From: Chryseobacterium taiwanense
GTDB taxonomy: Bacteria; Bacteroidota; Bacteroidia; Flavobacteriales; Weeksellaceae
Direction of reading: 5' to 3'
Assembly: GCF_000813825.1 (NCBI RefSeq)
Contig: NZ_JWTA01000015.1
Location: 296,403-360,402, forward strand
Length of the DNA: 64,000 bases
Positions 15,899 to 26,396 of the stretch are shown here, one piece after another. Each line of letters starts with the position of its first letter. Position 1 is the stretch's first letter. Below the pieces are notes generated by a model, which was not told the origin of the DNA, did not search any database, and saw only the letters and a list, made by a program, of their open reading frames with translations. The position numbers were made by a program, and so were the translations under genes.

Positions 15899-17110
15899 TT
15901 AAACGGTTTTGGGCGTTTTCTTTTTTCTCCTTCCCCACCAAATCATAAAGCCAGTAACTGGTAATGAGGCACATATCAAACTTACGATAAAAGCAATGAT
16001 TTTTGTTGGAAGTCCTAAAATTGATCCGACGTGAATATCATAATTGGCTCCTACTGTTTTTTCTCCAAAATTTTTGTCCTTCATGTCATGAGTGTGAAGC
16101 AATTCTCCTGAATTTTCATCAAAAATTAAACTGCTGCTTTTATGATAAGAGTAGGATAAATGCTTCACATAGACTTCAAAATTCGGATGTTCATGATCAT
16201 CCATATGTTCATGACCAAGATCGATTGAAAAACCGTAAGAATCCGGATATTTTGCTCTTACCGTATTGCTGATTTTATCCAATGTTCCTTCCGTTCTAAG
16301 CTCAATCGGAGCTTTAGTTTTGATGGATGAGAAATCAGGATAAGTTGTTTCCCCTCCGGAAAAAATGAAGTAAAACGCAGCCTGAACAACAAAGAATGCA
16401 TAGAATAGTCCGGTTAATGAAAAGATCAAAGCAAAAATAGAGGCATAGAATCCTAATACATTATGAAGGTCGTAGTTCTTTCTTTTCCAGCTTTTTACAT
16501 TTTGCCATTTGAAAGAGAAACGCTGCTTTCTTGCCGCTTTATTTTTAGGCCACCAAAGAATAATCCCGGAAATCAGCATGATTACAAAAATAATCACGGG
16601 AATTCCTACAAGATACGTTCCCCATTCCTGCTTCAAAAGATAACTCCAATGAATCATTTTTACGATCTGGAAGAATCCGTTTTTCTCATCATACGTTCTT
16701 AAAACCTTTCCGCTGTAAGGGTTAACATAAGCTGCTTTATAGATGGGGAATTCATTAAAATAATTCCAGCCTTTCGGATCATGTTCATACCAATAAAAAA
16801 GATAAGACATCTTTTTATCGATCGGAATATTCACCCAATGAACGGGATATTTTTCTTTTACCTGGGCTACGACTGCTCGTTCCAATACACGAATCGGAAG
16901 AACCTGCTTTTGCTCTATATTTTGTTCGTTGTGATAGATGACATCTTTACGGGTAAAGTTTTCAATCTCATCTTTAAAAACATATAAAGCTCCTGTAATG
17001 GAGATGATAAATATGAGAAATCCAACTCCAAGACCCAACCACAAATGCAGTTTTCCTGTCCATTTTTTGAATAGGCTTGGCTTTTTTTTATGATGATGTT
17101 TTTTCTGCAT
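15899..17110 (-). CDS. PepSY-associated membrane protein, probable ferrisiderophore reductase (copy 1)
   Basis: 403 residues with about four membrane segments: near 22-45 (GFLIFIISITGALYVF), 150-185, 210-240 and 365-390. Between them lie PepSY-type periplasmic domains (YVNPYSGKVLRTYDEKNGFF, LIFDENSGELLHTHD). His-rich N-terminus KKHHHKKKPS and several His in membrane-adjacent positions (HWSYLLKQEWG, YDLHNVLGFY, YDIHVGSILG) could bind haem, as in the FoxB-like reductases. It is closely similar to the protein at 19279-20484. It is the last gene of a four-gene iron operon, 57 bases after a TonB-dependent receptor. Confidence 0.82.
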   Translation of the reverse strand: MQKKHHHKKKPSLFKKWTGKLHLWLGLGVGFLIFIISITGALYVFKDEIENFTRKDVIYHNEQNIEQKQVLPIRVLERAVVAQVKEKYPVHWVNIPIDKKMSYLFYWYEHDPKGWNYFNEFPIYKAAYVNPYSGKVLRTYDEKNGFFQIVKMIHWSYLLKQEWGTYLVGIPVIIFVIMLISGIILWWPKNKAARKQRFSFKWQNVKSWKRKNYDLHNVLGFYASIFALIFSLTGLFYAFFVVQAAFYFIFSGGETTYPDFSSIKTKAPIELRTEGTLDKISNTVRAKYPDSYGFSIDLGHEHMDDHEHPNFEVYVKHLSYSYHKSSSLIFDENSGELLHTHDMKDKNFGEKTVGANYDIHVGSILGLPTKIIAFIVSLICASLPVTGFMIWWGRRKKKTPKTV

Positions 17111-17167
17111 TTTTTAGAAAAATAAAATAAAACTCAAAGATAAAGCTTTAAGTTTTATTTAGATTAA

Positions 17168-19282
17168 TTAAAATTTGTATTCAACCATGAATGTTCCTCT
17201 CATTCCCAGAGCGTTTACAAACTCTGTATCTCTGGCGTTCCACCATGCAATAGCAGGTTGATAGGTTCTATTAAACAGGTTTTCTATTCCTAATGAAGCT
17301 TTCCAGTTAGAATTGATCTGGTAAGAGGATCTGAAGTTAAAAATTGTATTTTCCGGAACATATCCTTCTCCGTAGGTGTAAAGTCCTGTTTTCGCATTTG
17401 GAGTGAATCTGTCTTGTTCAAAAGAATGCAGCATGTCTAATCCTACTGATAAAGCTTTGGTAGGCTGCAATTGTACGTATGCAAGGATTTTCGGAGCCGA
17501 AATTCTGGAATTATTGATTTTTGCAGAGTAATCACCATCGTTATTTAAAGAGGTGATACCTTCTAACCAGCTGTAGCTTCCTCCGAACTTAACCCATTTT
17601 GATGGAGAGAAATGAAGATAACCTTCCACTCCGTATACAACTTCAGGAGAACGTTGTATCGTAATTGCTCTATCTGCACTTTGGATAAATGAAGCTCCAA
17701 GTTTCGAAGTACTTACATAAGAGGTAACTTCATAATTTAGCCACTTAGTAATCTGTCCTGTAGCTCCAAATTCGTAGTTGTTCACGATAATTGGTTTGGC
17801 TTCAAGATTAGAAATGGTCGATTCTGTAGAAGTTCTTAAAATTCTACCTAATTCATTAATCGAATATGATTGTGAGAAACTAGAGAAAAGATTTAGGGCG
17901 TTGTTGATGTTATAACGCACTCCAATATTTCCTACAAGAGCATTGTATTCCAGATCTCCTCCTTTTACAAAGATACTTTGGGTAAATGTTCCATCAGCTT
18001 TTAAACTGGAAAGGGTGTTGAAATCTCCTACTTTCACCTTCATGTTTTCGTATCTCAAACCTCCTTTAATGGTTATTTTTTTGAATAAATCAAGTTTAAA
18101 TAAAGCGAAAGGGGCAATATTGGTCATGTTCATGTCAGGAGTCCAGTATCTTCCGTCTTCAAGCTTTTGAACGGTTTGATCATTCAGGATATCTGCTCCG
18201 TAAATAACTTCAAGCTGAGCATTCTGATGGTTGAAAATCTGAGTGTCAAAATTGGCTCTTACTCCATACTTTTTGGAAATGATGTTAGATTGTCCTCCGT
18301 TTAAAAAAGTATTGCTGTAGCCATATACGGTTCTGAAATCCTGAGAATAGGCATTAATATTTAAAGAAGTATTCTTAAAGATTTGGCTGTTATCATAAGT
18401 CAGTCTGAAATTATGATTTCTAGGAGTTCCTTGCGGAGTAGTTTCCAATCCTTGTCCTATACCTTCTCCAATAGAGGGCGTAATTCCGTATTTTCCTGTT
18501 TTAAGACCAAGATTAAGATCAGATTTTGAAGCATACCCTATGTAAGAAGCTTCTACTCTTTGGTTTTTATTAATATCAAACCCGATCTTCAACATTCCAT
18601 TGTAGTTGTCCATTTTTGCAGGGCTATACGTAGGAGTAAGGTGTACTCCGTCTCCGTCTTTCATATATCCCGTTCTTTCATAAGCCAATGAAAGCGCATA
18701 ATCAAACTTTCCTGATTTTCCTGCTAAAAACTGGCTGGCTCTTGCTCCTAAAGTTCCTCCATAAGGCTGTCCGGTAATACCTACTTGAGAAACACCCGTT
18801 ATTTTTTTATCAGAAGTATTCTTTTTAGTGATGTAATTGATAATTCCTCCGTCTGCACCGTTCCCGTAGATAGAAGATGATCCTTTTATAACTTCAATTC
18901 TTTCGATAACTGAAGGATCAATAGAACGAATGTCTCTTGCACCGTTTCTTAAAGGGGTAGATTGTGGAATACCGTCAATCAGTACCAAAACCTGTCTTCC
19001 TCTTAACGTTTGCCCGGAGTTCGATGTTTGTCCAGAGCTTGGTCCTAAACTGGGAACCGTATATTGTAAAATGCTGGAAATATCTGAGTTTACAGAGATT
19101 TGAGACTGAATTTGTTTTTCATTAACAATAGTAATAGAACTAGGAACTTCCTTAATGTTTTCTTTTTTTCGAGAAGCGGTAAGTACTACTTCTTCTACAC
19201 TGGATGTTTTTACGCTATCGGTTTTTTGTGCAAAAGCAGTTACTGATCCTAGACAAGCTATTGATAAAAGAGCCTTTTTCAT
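17168..19282 (-). CDS. TonB-dependent siderophore receptor (FecA/CirA-like)
   Basis: 704 residues. Signal peptide about 1-18 (SIACLGSVTAFAQ). The TonB-box-like region is VEEVVLTASRKKENIKEVPSS. The plug domain has TLRGRQVLVLIDGIPQ and IERIEVIKGSSSIYGNGADGGIINYITK, and the barrel ends MRGTFMVEYKF. It should bring a ferric siderophore or another iron complex through the outer membrane. Its ATG overlaps the TGA of the upstream PepSY gene (ATGA), which implies coupled translation. Confidence 0.92.
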   Translation of the reverse strand: MKKALLSIACLGSVTAFAQKTDSVKTSSVEEVVLTASRKKENIKEVPSSITIVNEKQIQSQISVNSDISSILQYTVPSLGPSSGQTSNSGQTLRGRQVLVLIDGIPQSTPLRNGARDIRSIDPSVIERIEVIKGSSSIYGNGADGGIINYITKKNTSDKKITGVSQVGITGQPYGGTLGARASQFLAGKSGKFDYALSLAYERTGYMKDGDGVHLTPTYSPAKMDNYNGMLKIGFDINKNQRVEASYIGYASKSDLNLGLKTGKYGITPSIGEGIGQGLETTPQGTPRNHNFRLTYDNSQIFKNTSLNINAYSQDFRTVYGYSNTFLNGGQSNIISKKYGVRANFDTQIFNHQNAQLEVIYGADILNDQTVQKLEDGRYWTPDMNMTNIAPFALFKLDLFKKITIKGGLRYENMKVKVGDFNTLSSLKADGTFTQSIFVKGGDLEYNALVGNIGVRYNINNALNLFSSFSQSYSINELGRILRTSTESTISNLEAKPIIVNNYEFGATGQITKWLNYEVTSYVSTSKLGASFIQSADRAITIQRSPEVVYGVEGYLHFSPSKWVKFGGSYSWLEGITSLNNDGDYSAKINNSRISAPKILAYVQLQPTKALSVGLDMLHSFEQDRFTPNAKTGLYTYGEGYVPENTIFNFRSSYQINSNWKASLGIENLFNRTYQPAIAWWNARDTEFVNALGMRGTFMVEYKF

Positions 19283-20484
19283 GATTTTTTCTTTCCTTGT
19301 TTTTTATATTTTCCCCACCAGATTAAAAAGCCCGTAACAGGCAATGACGTACATAGAAGTCCTGCAAAAAACCATATGATTTTTCCAAACAATCCAAAAT
19401 ATGAACCCGTGTGAATGTCATAATTGGCATTGGCATACTTTTCTGCGTTACTTAAGTTTTGATGAGGCTTATTTGATAATAGTTTTCCTGAGTATTTATC
19501 GTAAGCAATAAGATTTCTTTCACTAAATCTTCCGTCTTTCTGATAAACTGTGACAGGTATATTTTTTAATTTTTTTCCTTTTTTATTTTTTCCGTTTAGC
19601 GGAATTCTGAAACTGGATGCTTCCGGATATAATTTTTTAGTCTGTTGAACAGAAAGATCATAAACCGAATTGTTTTTTGCTAATAATGAATCCGGAGATT
19701 TGATCTCTTTTTCTTTTGGAAGTTCTAATGAACCTGAAAGGCTAAGATTGAATACATTTTTCACCCATGGATACGAAAAATAAATCCCTGAAACACTCAT
19801 TAATAAAGCAATAAATGAAACATAAAAACCTAAAACATTATGAAGGTCATAGTTTTTACGCTTCCAGGTTTTTACATTTTTCCAGTCAAATGAAAAACGT
19901 CCTTTTCTTGCTTTTTTATTTTTAGGCCACCAAAGAACGATTCCTGTAATCAACATAATGATAAATAATACAACCGGAATTCCAACGACATATACTCCCC
20001 ATTCCGATTTCAAAAGTAAACTCCAGTGGATGGATTTCAGAATAGGGAAGAGGTCATATTTTTCATTGTAAATCCCTAAAATTTCTCCTGTATACTGATT
20101 GACATAAATGAGTTTGTTAACCTTTACTTCATTAAAATAATTCCAGCCTTTTTTATCTTTTTCGTAGATGAAAAATTCGTACGATTTATTTTTACCCAAA
20201 GGAATTTCTGCCGAACTGATAGGATACTTTTCATTGATTTCCAAAGAGATTTTTTCTTTAAGAAGCTCAATGGACATAGGTTTTTGAGAAACTGTTTCTG
20301 GCTTAACGTACATCACATCTTTTCTAAGAACGTTTTGTATTTCGTCTTTGAAAACATACATGGTACCCGTTAAAGAAACAATGAAAACAATAAGACCTAC
20401 AGATAAGCCAAACCACAAATGCAGCTTGGCAGACCATTTTTTTATCAATGAAGGATTCTTCTTATGATGATGTTTTTTTTTCAT
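19279..20484 (-). CDS. PepSY-associated membrane protein, probable ferrisiderophore reductase (copy 2)
   Basis: 401 residues, a paralogue of the protein at 15899-17110. They share the N-terminus (KKHHHKKxPSLxKKW), the LHLWxGL and TGxxYVFKDEI segment, HWSLLLKSEWGVYVVGIPV, NYDLHNVLGFY and the ending LPVTGFLIWWG. It differs in the second periplasmic domain, which is basic here (GKNKKGKKLKN). It lies 40 bases after the upstream receptor and overlaps the next receptor gene by 4 bases. The likely task is reductive release of iron from an imported complex at the inner membrane (known for FoxB-like members, inferred here). Confidence 0.82.
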   Translation of the reverse strand: MKKKHHHKKNPSLIKKWSAKLHLWFGLSVGLIVFIVSLTGTMYVFKDEIQNVLRKDVMYVKPETVSQKPMSIELLKEKISLEINEKYPISSAEIPLGKNKSYEFFIYEKDKKGWNYFNEVKVNKLIYVNQYTGEILGIYNEKYDLFPILKSIHWSLLLKSEWGVYVVGIPVVLFIIMLITGIVLWWPKNKKARKGRFSFDWKNVKTWKRKNYDLHNVLGFYVSFIALLMSVSGIYFSYPWVKNVFNLSLSGSLELPKEKEIKSPDSLLAKNNSVYDLSVQQTKKLYPEASSFRIPLNGKNKKGKKLKNIPVTVYQKDGRFSERNLIAYDKYSGKLLSNKPHQNLSNAEKYANANYDIHTGSYFGLFGKIIWFFAGLLCTSLPVTGFLIWWGKYKKQGKKKS

Positions 20485-20524
20485 AGTAAAAAGCTAACCT
20501 TTTGAGGGGCTAGCTTTTAGTTAT

Positions 20525-22693
20525 TTAGAATTTGTAAGCAATTGAGAATCTCCAGTTTCTAGGGGCCTCAGCTTGGTAGTAGTAATACGTTCCATAATTA
20601 GCACCAGAATATAGATATCTGTTGAATACATTGAATATGTTTAGATTTACACGGATTTTCGAATTTTCCCAAGAAGCTCCTGTGTCAAACTTTAGGTAAT
20701 CATTCATTGCTTTTGTTGCTCCAGTTGAATCCCAAGTCCAAGATGTTCTGTCTGCTAAATAACTTCCTCCAAAAGAAAGCCCAAACCCTTCAAGGGTACC
20801 GCTTGTAAAGGTGTAATTTAACCAACCATTTACTGTATGTTTTGCATAACCAGCAACTTTATCTCCTTTTTTGTGAAGTATTTCAGTTGTATTTGTGATA
20901 GGATTAATATAGTTTATAGCTTCTTTATATTCGTTATCTGTATATGCATAATTGAAGATTGCATTAAAGCCTTTTACAATTTCTCCTTTTAGATCAAATT
21001 CTACCCCTTTTACACCTGTTTTTCCGTCCAGAATTGAATATTTGTAGGTCGGATCTGTTGGGTCGCTGCTGACAGCATTTTCTTTTCGGATATTATAAAT
21101 AGACAATGTTGTATTCCATTTTCCGCTAAACCAATCTCTTTTTACTCCGATTTCGTAACTGTTTCCTGTTAAAGGTTTTGCTGTAGACCCGTCTCTAAAT
21201 AAGCCGGATTGCGGAGTGAAAGACTGATCATACAATGCATAAGCTGAAGTGTTGTCATCAATAGAATAACTTAACCCAACTCTTGGAGAGATTTTGTCTG
21301 CCTTGAAATTGTCGCCATAATTATTTTGCTTGATATTAGTATATCTTGCAGCAACTGTTAAACGCAATTTATCTTCTAAGAATCCTAATTCATCTTGTAA
21401 ATATACTCCTGAATAATTTTGTTCAATAGTTCCTCCTGGAGTTGCCCTTTGGTTTAAAGGAGATCCGTTGATACGATCTATCCATTCTTCATACCCATAA
21501 CCATTTGTTACTGGTTGATAGGTTGAAACGTTAGTATTGAATGGTGTTGCATCTAAAACGTGGGAATACCCCCAATCTGCTAAATATTTTTTAGAACCTA
21601 AATCCAATCCAGCTAAAATTCTGTGAGAAATTTTTCCTGTCTTTTCATATCCATTTAGGTAGACTTGTCCAAATCTCATTACATTGGAGCCTTCCCAATA
21701 AGAAAGCCTTCTAATCATTGTTCCGTCTGGATTTACTGCATCTGGCCAAATATCACTAGCATTAGTATAATCGTTTAGGTAAGTAACTTGAGCTGTTAAT
21801 TTCCAGTTTTTGTTGAATTGATGTTGTAAATTCACATTCACGGTATGGTCTTCTATATTTGAAGGCATAATTCCAGGATCCGTATGTGTATAATTTACAG
21901 GCTTTGTAGCATATCCTTCTGTTGAGAATACATATGCTGATCCAACTTCAGACATTTTAGCTTTTTGGTAGATATATTCTGCAATTAAAGTTGTTTTATC
22001 AGAAAGTTCTACTTTTACTGAAGGGTTTACAACATATCTATCATTGAATTCATAATCTCGGAAGCTGTTTTTCTGTGAACCCATTAAGTTCAAACGAACC
22101 GAAACTTTTTTTGATACTCTTGTATCCAAATCTGTTTCAGCTCTATACATGTCGAAACTTCCTAATGTAAATCTTGCAGAACCGTTGAATGAATTTCCTG
22201 TAGGTTTTTTAGTAACGATATTGTAAATACCACTTGGCTCTCCTGCAGACATTAGGAATCCTCCAGGTCCTTTTACGAATTCAATATGGTCAACATAACT
22301 CATATCTTCAGATAATGGTCCCCAGTTTGAAGTTACATTTACTCCGTTTAAAAAAGCACCAGCTCTAGATCCTCTCATATTGATTCTTGAGTACATTTCG
22401 CCCCAGTGTTCCAATCTTTGAGCTCCTGCTACGTTTCTCAAAAGTCCGTCTGAAATTGTAGTAACCTGCTGATCTTCTAATGCCCTATTCGTAATAATTG
22501 AAATGTTTTGAGGGATTTTGATAAGTTCTTCATTTAATCGTAGAGAAGATGATCCTTCCTTTTCAACATATTTTTTATAATATTTCCCGTTTACTACTAC
22601 TTCTTCAATATTAGAAGACTTCAAAGTATCTTTTTCCTGAGCAAAAGTTAGCATAGAACCTAACAACGAGGCACAGATCAGTACATTTTTCAT
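20525..22693 (-). CDS. TonB-dependent siderophore receptor (FhuA/FoxA-like)
   Basis: 722 residues from the ATG at 22693, which gives a normal signal peptide (MKNVLICASLLGSMLTFAQ). A longer frame beginning at TTG 22711 is rejected because that codon lies in the -7 promoter element. The plug shows IPQNISIITNRALEDQQV, RGSRAGAFLNGVN and VDHIEFVKGPGGFLMSAGEPSG with IYNIVTKKP, the siderophore-receptor pattern. The barrel ends RFSIAYKF. First gene of the iron operon: receptor, PepSY, receptor, PepSY. Confidence 0.93.
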   Translation of the reverse strand: MKNVLICASLLGSMLTFAQEKDTLKSSNIEEVVVNGKYYKKYVEKEGSSSLRLNEELIKIPQNISIITNRALEDQQVTTISDGLLRNVAGAQRLEHWGEMYSRINMRGSRAGAFLNGVNVTSNWGPLSEDMSYVDHIEFVKGPGGFLMSAGEPSGIYNIVTKKPTGNSFNGSARFTLGSFDMYRAETDLDTRVSKKVSVRLNLMGSQKNSFRDYEFNDRYVVNPSVKVELSDKTTLIAEYIYQKAKMSEVGSAYVFSTEGYATKPVNYTHTDPGIMPSNIEDHTVNVNLQHQFNKNWKLTAQVTYLNDYTNASDIWPDAVNPDGTMIRRLSYWEGSNVMRFGQVYLNGYEKTGKISHRILAGLDLGSKKYLADWGYSHVLDATPFNTNVSTYQPVTNGYGYEEWIDRINGSPLNQRATPGGTIEQNYSGVYLQDELGFLEDKLRLTVAARYTNIKQNNYGDNFKADKISPRVGLSYSIDDNTSAYALYDQSFTPQSGLFRDGSTAKPLTGNSYEIGVKRDWFSGKWNTTLSIYNIRKENAVSSDPTDPTYKYSILDGKTGVKGVEFDLKGEIVKGFNAIFNYAYTDNEYKEAINYINPITNTTEILHKKGDKVAGYAKHTVNGWLNYTFTSGTLEGFGLSFGGSYLADRTSWTWDSTGATKAMNDYLKFDTGASWENSKIRVNLNIFNVFNRYLYSGANYGTYYYYQAEAPRNWRFSIAYKF

Positions 22694-22708
22694 GAAACAA
22701 AATTTTTG

Positions 22709-22739
22709 CAAAGATATTGTTTTTAATTATTCTAAATAA
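22709..22739 (-). promoter_or_regulatory. Promoter and possible Fur-type operator of the iron operon
   Basis: On the minus strand TATCTTTG (22716-22709) matches TAnnTTTG exactly. Just upstream lies TTATTTAGAATAA (22739-22727), a 13-base imperfect palindrome (TTATT, three bases, AATAA) in the spacer, where a repressor would block polymerase. Fur control is expected for such an operon, but the match to any Fur consensus is weak. Confidence 0.45.
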
Positions 22740-22785
22740 ATTACCGTATTGATATTTATCATAAAATTATTATACAATAAATAAT

Positions 22786-22819
22786 AAAACCCGCAACAAT
22801 CTGTATTGATGCGGGTTTT
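22786..22819 (-). terminator. Terminator of secA
   Basis: Arms AAAACCCGCA and TGCGGGTTTT (10 bp), extended inward by CAAT/ATTG, with a T-rich tail on the minus strand. It separates secA from the iron operon. Confidence 0.88.
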
Positions 22820-22842
22820 ATATTATGAATTAATTATTTTTC

Positions 22843-25800
22843 TTATGCTGGAATTTCTCCTTTGTACAAGAATGAAATAATTTCTTTGTTCAATTTGTCG
22901 ATCATTTCACTGAATAAGTGGAAAGATTCTTGTTTGTAAATTACCAACGGATCTTTCTGTTCGTAAACAGCACCTTGAGAAGACCTTCTTAGGTCGTCCA
23001 TTTCACGAAGGTGAAGTTTCCAGTTTTCGTCGATGATAGATAAAGTGATATTCTTTTCAAAATCATTAACTAAACTTTCACATTGCGTATCGTAAGCTTC
23101 TTTAAGATCTGCAACGATGGTCATTGTTTTGTGACCGTCTGTGAAAGGAACCTGAATCATTTTAAACATTGAACCTTGATTTTGGTATACATTCTCAATG
23201 ATAGGGAATGATTTCTCTTTTAATAAGTTCAGTTTCATTTGGTAATCTTCCTGAGCTGCTTTGAATAAAATATTCGTTAAGTCCTGAATATTTTTATTCT
23301 TGAAATCGTTCTCAGAAACAGGAGATTCCATAGTGAAAGTCTTAATGATTTCATATTCGAAATCTTTATAATTTCCTGTAGCCTTTCCTTTCGCAACGAT
23401 AGAATTGGCAACATCGAAAATCATATTGGTAATATCATATTTTAAGTGATCTCCGAATAGAGCGTTCTTTCTTCTCTTGTAGATAACGTCACGTTGTTTG
23501 TTCATTACGTCATCATATTCAAGAAGTCTCTTTCTTGTTCCGAAGTTATTTTCCTCTACTTTTTTCTGAGCTCTTTCAATAGATTTAGAGATCATAGAAT
23601 GCTGAATAACTTCACCATCTTTGTGACCCATTCTGTCCATCATCTTAGCAATTCTTTCAGAACCGAATAGACGCATCAAGTTATCTTCTAAAGATACATA
23701 GAACTGCGAACTTCCCGGATCTCCCTGACGTCCTGCTCTACCTCTTAGCTGTCTGTCAACACGTCTTGAATCGTGTCTTTCAGTACCAATAATTGCTAAA
23801 CCTCCCGCTTCTTTTACTTCTTTAGAAAGCTTAATATCGGTACCACGACCTGCCATGTTCGTTGCAATTGTTACAACTCCCGGCTGTCCTGCTCCTGCAA
23901 CGATTTCCGCTTCTTTTTTGTGAAGTTTCGCGTTAAGAACTTGGTGAGGAATTTTTCTTAATTGAAGAGCTTTAGAAAGTAATTGAGAGATCTCAACAGA
24001 AGTTGTACCCACTAGAACTGGTCTTTTGGCAGCTGTCAGTCTTTCAATTTCTTCAATTACGGCGTTATATTTTTCTCTGTTAGTTTTGAAAACTAAATCT
24101 TGTCTGTCGTGTCTTAAAATCGGACGGTTGGTAGGAATTACCACAACATCTAATTTGTAGATTTCCCAAAGCTCACCTGCTTCAGTTTCAGCAGTACCTG
24201 TCATCCCCGCAAGCTTGTTGTACATACGGAAATAGTTCTGAAGGGTAACTGTTGCAAACGTCTGAGTTGCCGCTTCGATTTTTACGTTTTCTTTAGCCTC
24301 GATCGCTTGGTGAAGACCGTCAGAATAACGTCTTCCTTCCATGATACGACCTGTCTGCTCGTCAACGATTTTTACTTCACCGTCAATTACCACGTATTCA
24401 TCATCTTTTTCAAATAATGTATACGCTTTAAGCAATTGGCTCATAGTGTGAACTCGCTCAGATTTTTCAGCAAAATCAGAGAAAAGTCTTTCTTTAGCTT
24501 CAAATTCTTCTTCTTTAGATAAATTTTTAGCTTCTACTTCAGCAATTTCAGTTCCGATATCCGGAAGAACGAAGAAGTTAGGGTCAGAGTTTCCTTGAGA
24601 CATGTATTCAACACCTTTATCTGTCAAATCAACCTGGTTGTTCTTTTCTTCAATCACGAAGTAAAGATCTTTATCTACAATCGGCATATCACGGTTGTTG
24701 TCCTGCATATACTGAGCTTCAACTTTCTGAAGCAATGCACGGTTTCCGCTTTCCGATAAGAATTTAATTAATTGTCTGTTTTTAGGAAGACCTCTGTACG
24801 CTTGTAACAATTTGAATCCTCCTTCTTTTGTGTTTCCTGCAGCGATTAATTTCTTCGCTTCATTAAAGATTGTGGAAACCGTTTTTCTCTGAACTTCAAC
24901 GATTCTGTCGATAGAAGGCTTCAAAACATCAAATTCCTGTCTGTCTCCTTGCGGAACTGGACCAGAAATGATTAATGGTGTTCTTGCGTCATCTACCAAT
25001 ACAGAGTCAACCTCATCCACGATAGCAAAGTTTAGTTCTCTTTGTACCAGTTCTGAAGGAGAAGTTACCATGTTATCTCTCAAATAATCGAAACCGAATT
25101 CGTTATTGGTTCCGTAAGTGATATCTGAATTGTATGCTTTTCTTCTTCCGTCTGAGTTCGGTTGGTGGTTATCAATACAGTCGATCGACATTCCGTGGAA
25201 TTGGTACAACGGTCCCATCCATGCCGAGTCTCTTTTTGCAAGGTAGTCGTTCACCGTTACAACGTGAACTCCTCTTCCTGGAAGTGCATTTAAGAAAATT
25301 GGAAGCGTACCTACCAATGTTTTACCTTCACCGGTTGCCATTTCGGCAATTTTACCACTGTGAAGAATAACCCCTCCGATAAATTGAACATCGTAATGTA
25401 CCATATCCCAGTTTACAGGAGTTCCGGCAGCATCCCATGAGTTTTTCCAAACAGCTTGATCTCCTTCGATAGATACGAAATCTTTCCCCATAGCAGCCAA
25501 CTGTCTGTCCCAGTCAGAAGCTGTTATACGGATTTCTCCATTCTGAGCCCATCTTCTTGCAGTTTCTTTTACCAAAGCAAAAACTTCAGGAAGGATTTGA
25601 CTTAGAACTTTTTCTTCAATTTCGTATGATTCTTTCTTTAGAGTCTCAATTTTTGAAAAAAGAGCTTCTTTTTCGTCAACGTTTGTTGAATTTTTTATCT
25701 GCTCTTGAATCTGTTCTATTTGAGCTGTGATTTTGCTGGTTGCAGATTTAATATTTTCTTTAAACTCAGCAGTTTTCTCTCTTAAACCATCGTCAGACAA

Positions 25801-25917
25801 TTGCTGAATAGAAGGTTCAACAGCTTTGATTTTTGTTACAACTTTTTTTACTTCTTTTAGGTCCTGCGCTTTCTTGTCTCCCAAAAACCCTTTTAGAACT
25901 TTATTTAAAAAACTCAT
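22843..25917 (-). CDS. secA: Protein translocase ATPase SecA
   Basis: 1024 residues. Motor that drives preproteins through SecYEG. The Walker A motif ATGEGKT is at about 194-200, preceded by an N-terminal coiled insertion of roughly 90 residues relative to E. coli SecA. DEVDS is the DEAD-like box, and [10 protein letters not shown] and [22 protein letters not shown] are the helicase motifs. A second insertion, around [19 protein letters not shown] to QYMQDNNRD, interrupts the first nucleotide-binding domain, as is usual in Bacteroidota. The C-terminus ends FLYKGEIPA without the cysteine-rich zinc domain that binds SecB in many bacteria. Confidence 0.97.
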   Translation of the reverse strand: MSFLNKVLKGFLGDKKAQDLKEVKKVVTKIKAVEPSIQQLSDDGLREKTAEFKENIKSATSKITAQIEQIQEQIKNSTNVDEKEALFSKIETLKKESYEIEEKVLSQILPEVFALVKETARRWAQNGEIRITASDWDRQLAAMGKDFVSIEGDQAVWKNSWDAAGTPVNWDMVHYDVQFIGGVILHSGKIAEMATGEGKTLVGTLPIFLNALPGRGVHVVTVNDYLAKRDSAWMGPLYQFHGMSIDCIDNHQPNSDGRRKAYNSDITYGTNNEFGFDYLRDNMVTSPSELVQRELNFAIVDEVDSVLVDDARTPLIISGPVPQGDRQEFDVLKPSIDRIVEVQRKTVSTIFNEAKKLIAAGNTKEGGFKLLQAYRGLPKNRQLIKFLSESGNRALLQKVEAQYMQDNNRDMPIVDKDLYFVIEEKNNQVDLTDKGVEYMSQGNSDPNFFVLPDIGTEIAEVEAKNLSKEEEFEAKERLFSDFAEKSERVHTMSQLLKAYTLFEKDDEYVVIDGEVKIVDEQTGRIMEGRRYSDGLHQAIEAKENVKIEAATQTFATVTLQNYFRMYNKLAGMTGTAETEAGELWEIYKLDVVVIPTNRPILRHDRQDLVFKTNREKYNAVIEEIERLTAAKRPVLVGTTSVEISQLLSKALQLRKIPHQVLNAKLHKKEAEIVAGAGQPGVVTIATNMAGRGTDIKLSKEVKEAGGLAIIGTERHDSRRVDRQLRGRAGRQGDPGSSQFYVSLEDNLMRLFGSERIAKMMDRMGHKDGEVIQHSMISKSIERAQKKVEENNFGTRKRLLEYDDVMNKQRDVIYKRRKNALFGDHLKYDITNMIFDVANSIVAKGKATGNYKDFEYEIIKTFTMESPVSENDFKNKNIQDLTNILFKAAQEDYQMKLNLLKEKSFPIIENVYQNQGSMFKMIQVPFTDGHKTMTIVADLKEAYDTQCESLVNDFEKNITLSIIDENWKLHLREMDDLRRSSQGAVYEQKDPLVIYKQESFHLFSEMIDKLNKEIISFLYKGEIPA

Positions 25918-26006
25918 AAATTTTTTACTTTATGCCTAAAGCGATATACTTTAAGCGTTTTTAATAACACTTATCGTGCAAAATTGATATTTAAAAAGGG
26001 CAAAAA

Positions 26007-26030
26007 AGCTCTAAGCTATGGCTTAAAGCT
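26007..26030 (-). terminator. Terminator of the DUF2795 gene
   Basis: Stem AGCTTTAAGC / GCTTAGAGCT (one mismatch) on the minus strand, followed by a run of T. It lies just past the stop at 26042. Confidence 0.65.
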
Positions 26031-26041
26031 CAATGCTTTAA

Positions 26042-26263
26042 TTAATATTCGTCTTCGTTCCAAAGATAATCCTCGTCTGTAGGGTAGTCACTCCAGATCT
26101 CATCGATTGCGTCATAAATTTCCCCTTCATCTTCGATTGCTTGAAGATTTTCCACTACTTCCATCGGTGCACCAGTTCTGATTGCGTAGTCGATAAGCTC
26201 TGCTTTTGTCATCGGCCAAGGTGCGTCACTTAAGTAAGAAGCTAATTCTAATGTCCAGTACAT
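26042..26263 (-). CDS. DUF2795 family small protein
   Basis: 73 residues, very acidic. The pattern WTLELASYLSDAPWPMTKAELIDYAI followed by GAPMEVVENLQAI and a D/E-rich tail is that of the DUF2795 family, a small helical protein of unknown function, widespread in Bacteroidota. It is probably monocistronic: a -7 element TACTTTTG lies just upstream and a terminator downstream. Confidence 0.88.
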   Translation of the reverse strand: MYWTLELASYLSDAPWPMTKAELIDYAIRTGAPMEVVENLQAIEDEGEIYDAIDEIWSDYPTDEDYLWNEDEY

Positions 26264-26280
26264 AATTTTCTAATTTTTTG

Positions 26281-26288
26281 CAAAAGTA
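26281..26288 (-). promoter_or_regulatory. -7 element of the DUF2795 gene
   Basis: TACTTTTG on the minus strand matches TAnnTTTG, 17 bases before the ATG. Confidence 0.45.
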
Positions 26289-26396
26289 TAAAAATAGCTT
26301 ATATTATATGCTTTTTTATACTTGATTTTCAACTCTTTTTATTAATTTTTGTTCATTCTCCTTTGTACAGACTGCTTTGCAATCGTTGTTGAGGAC

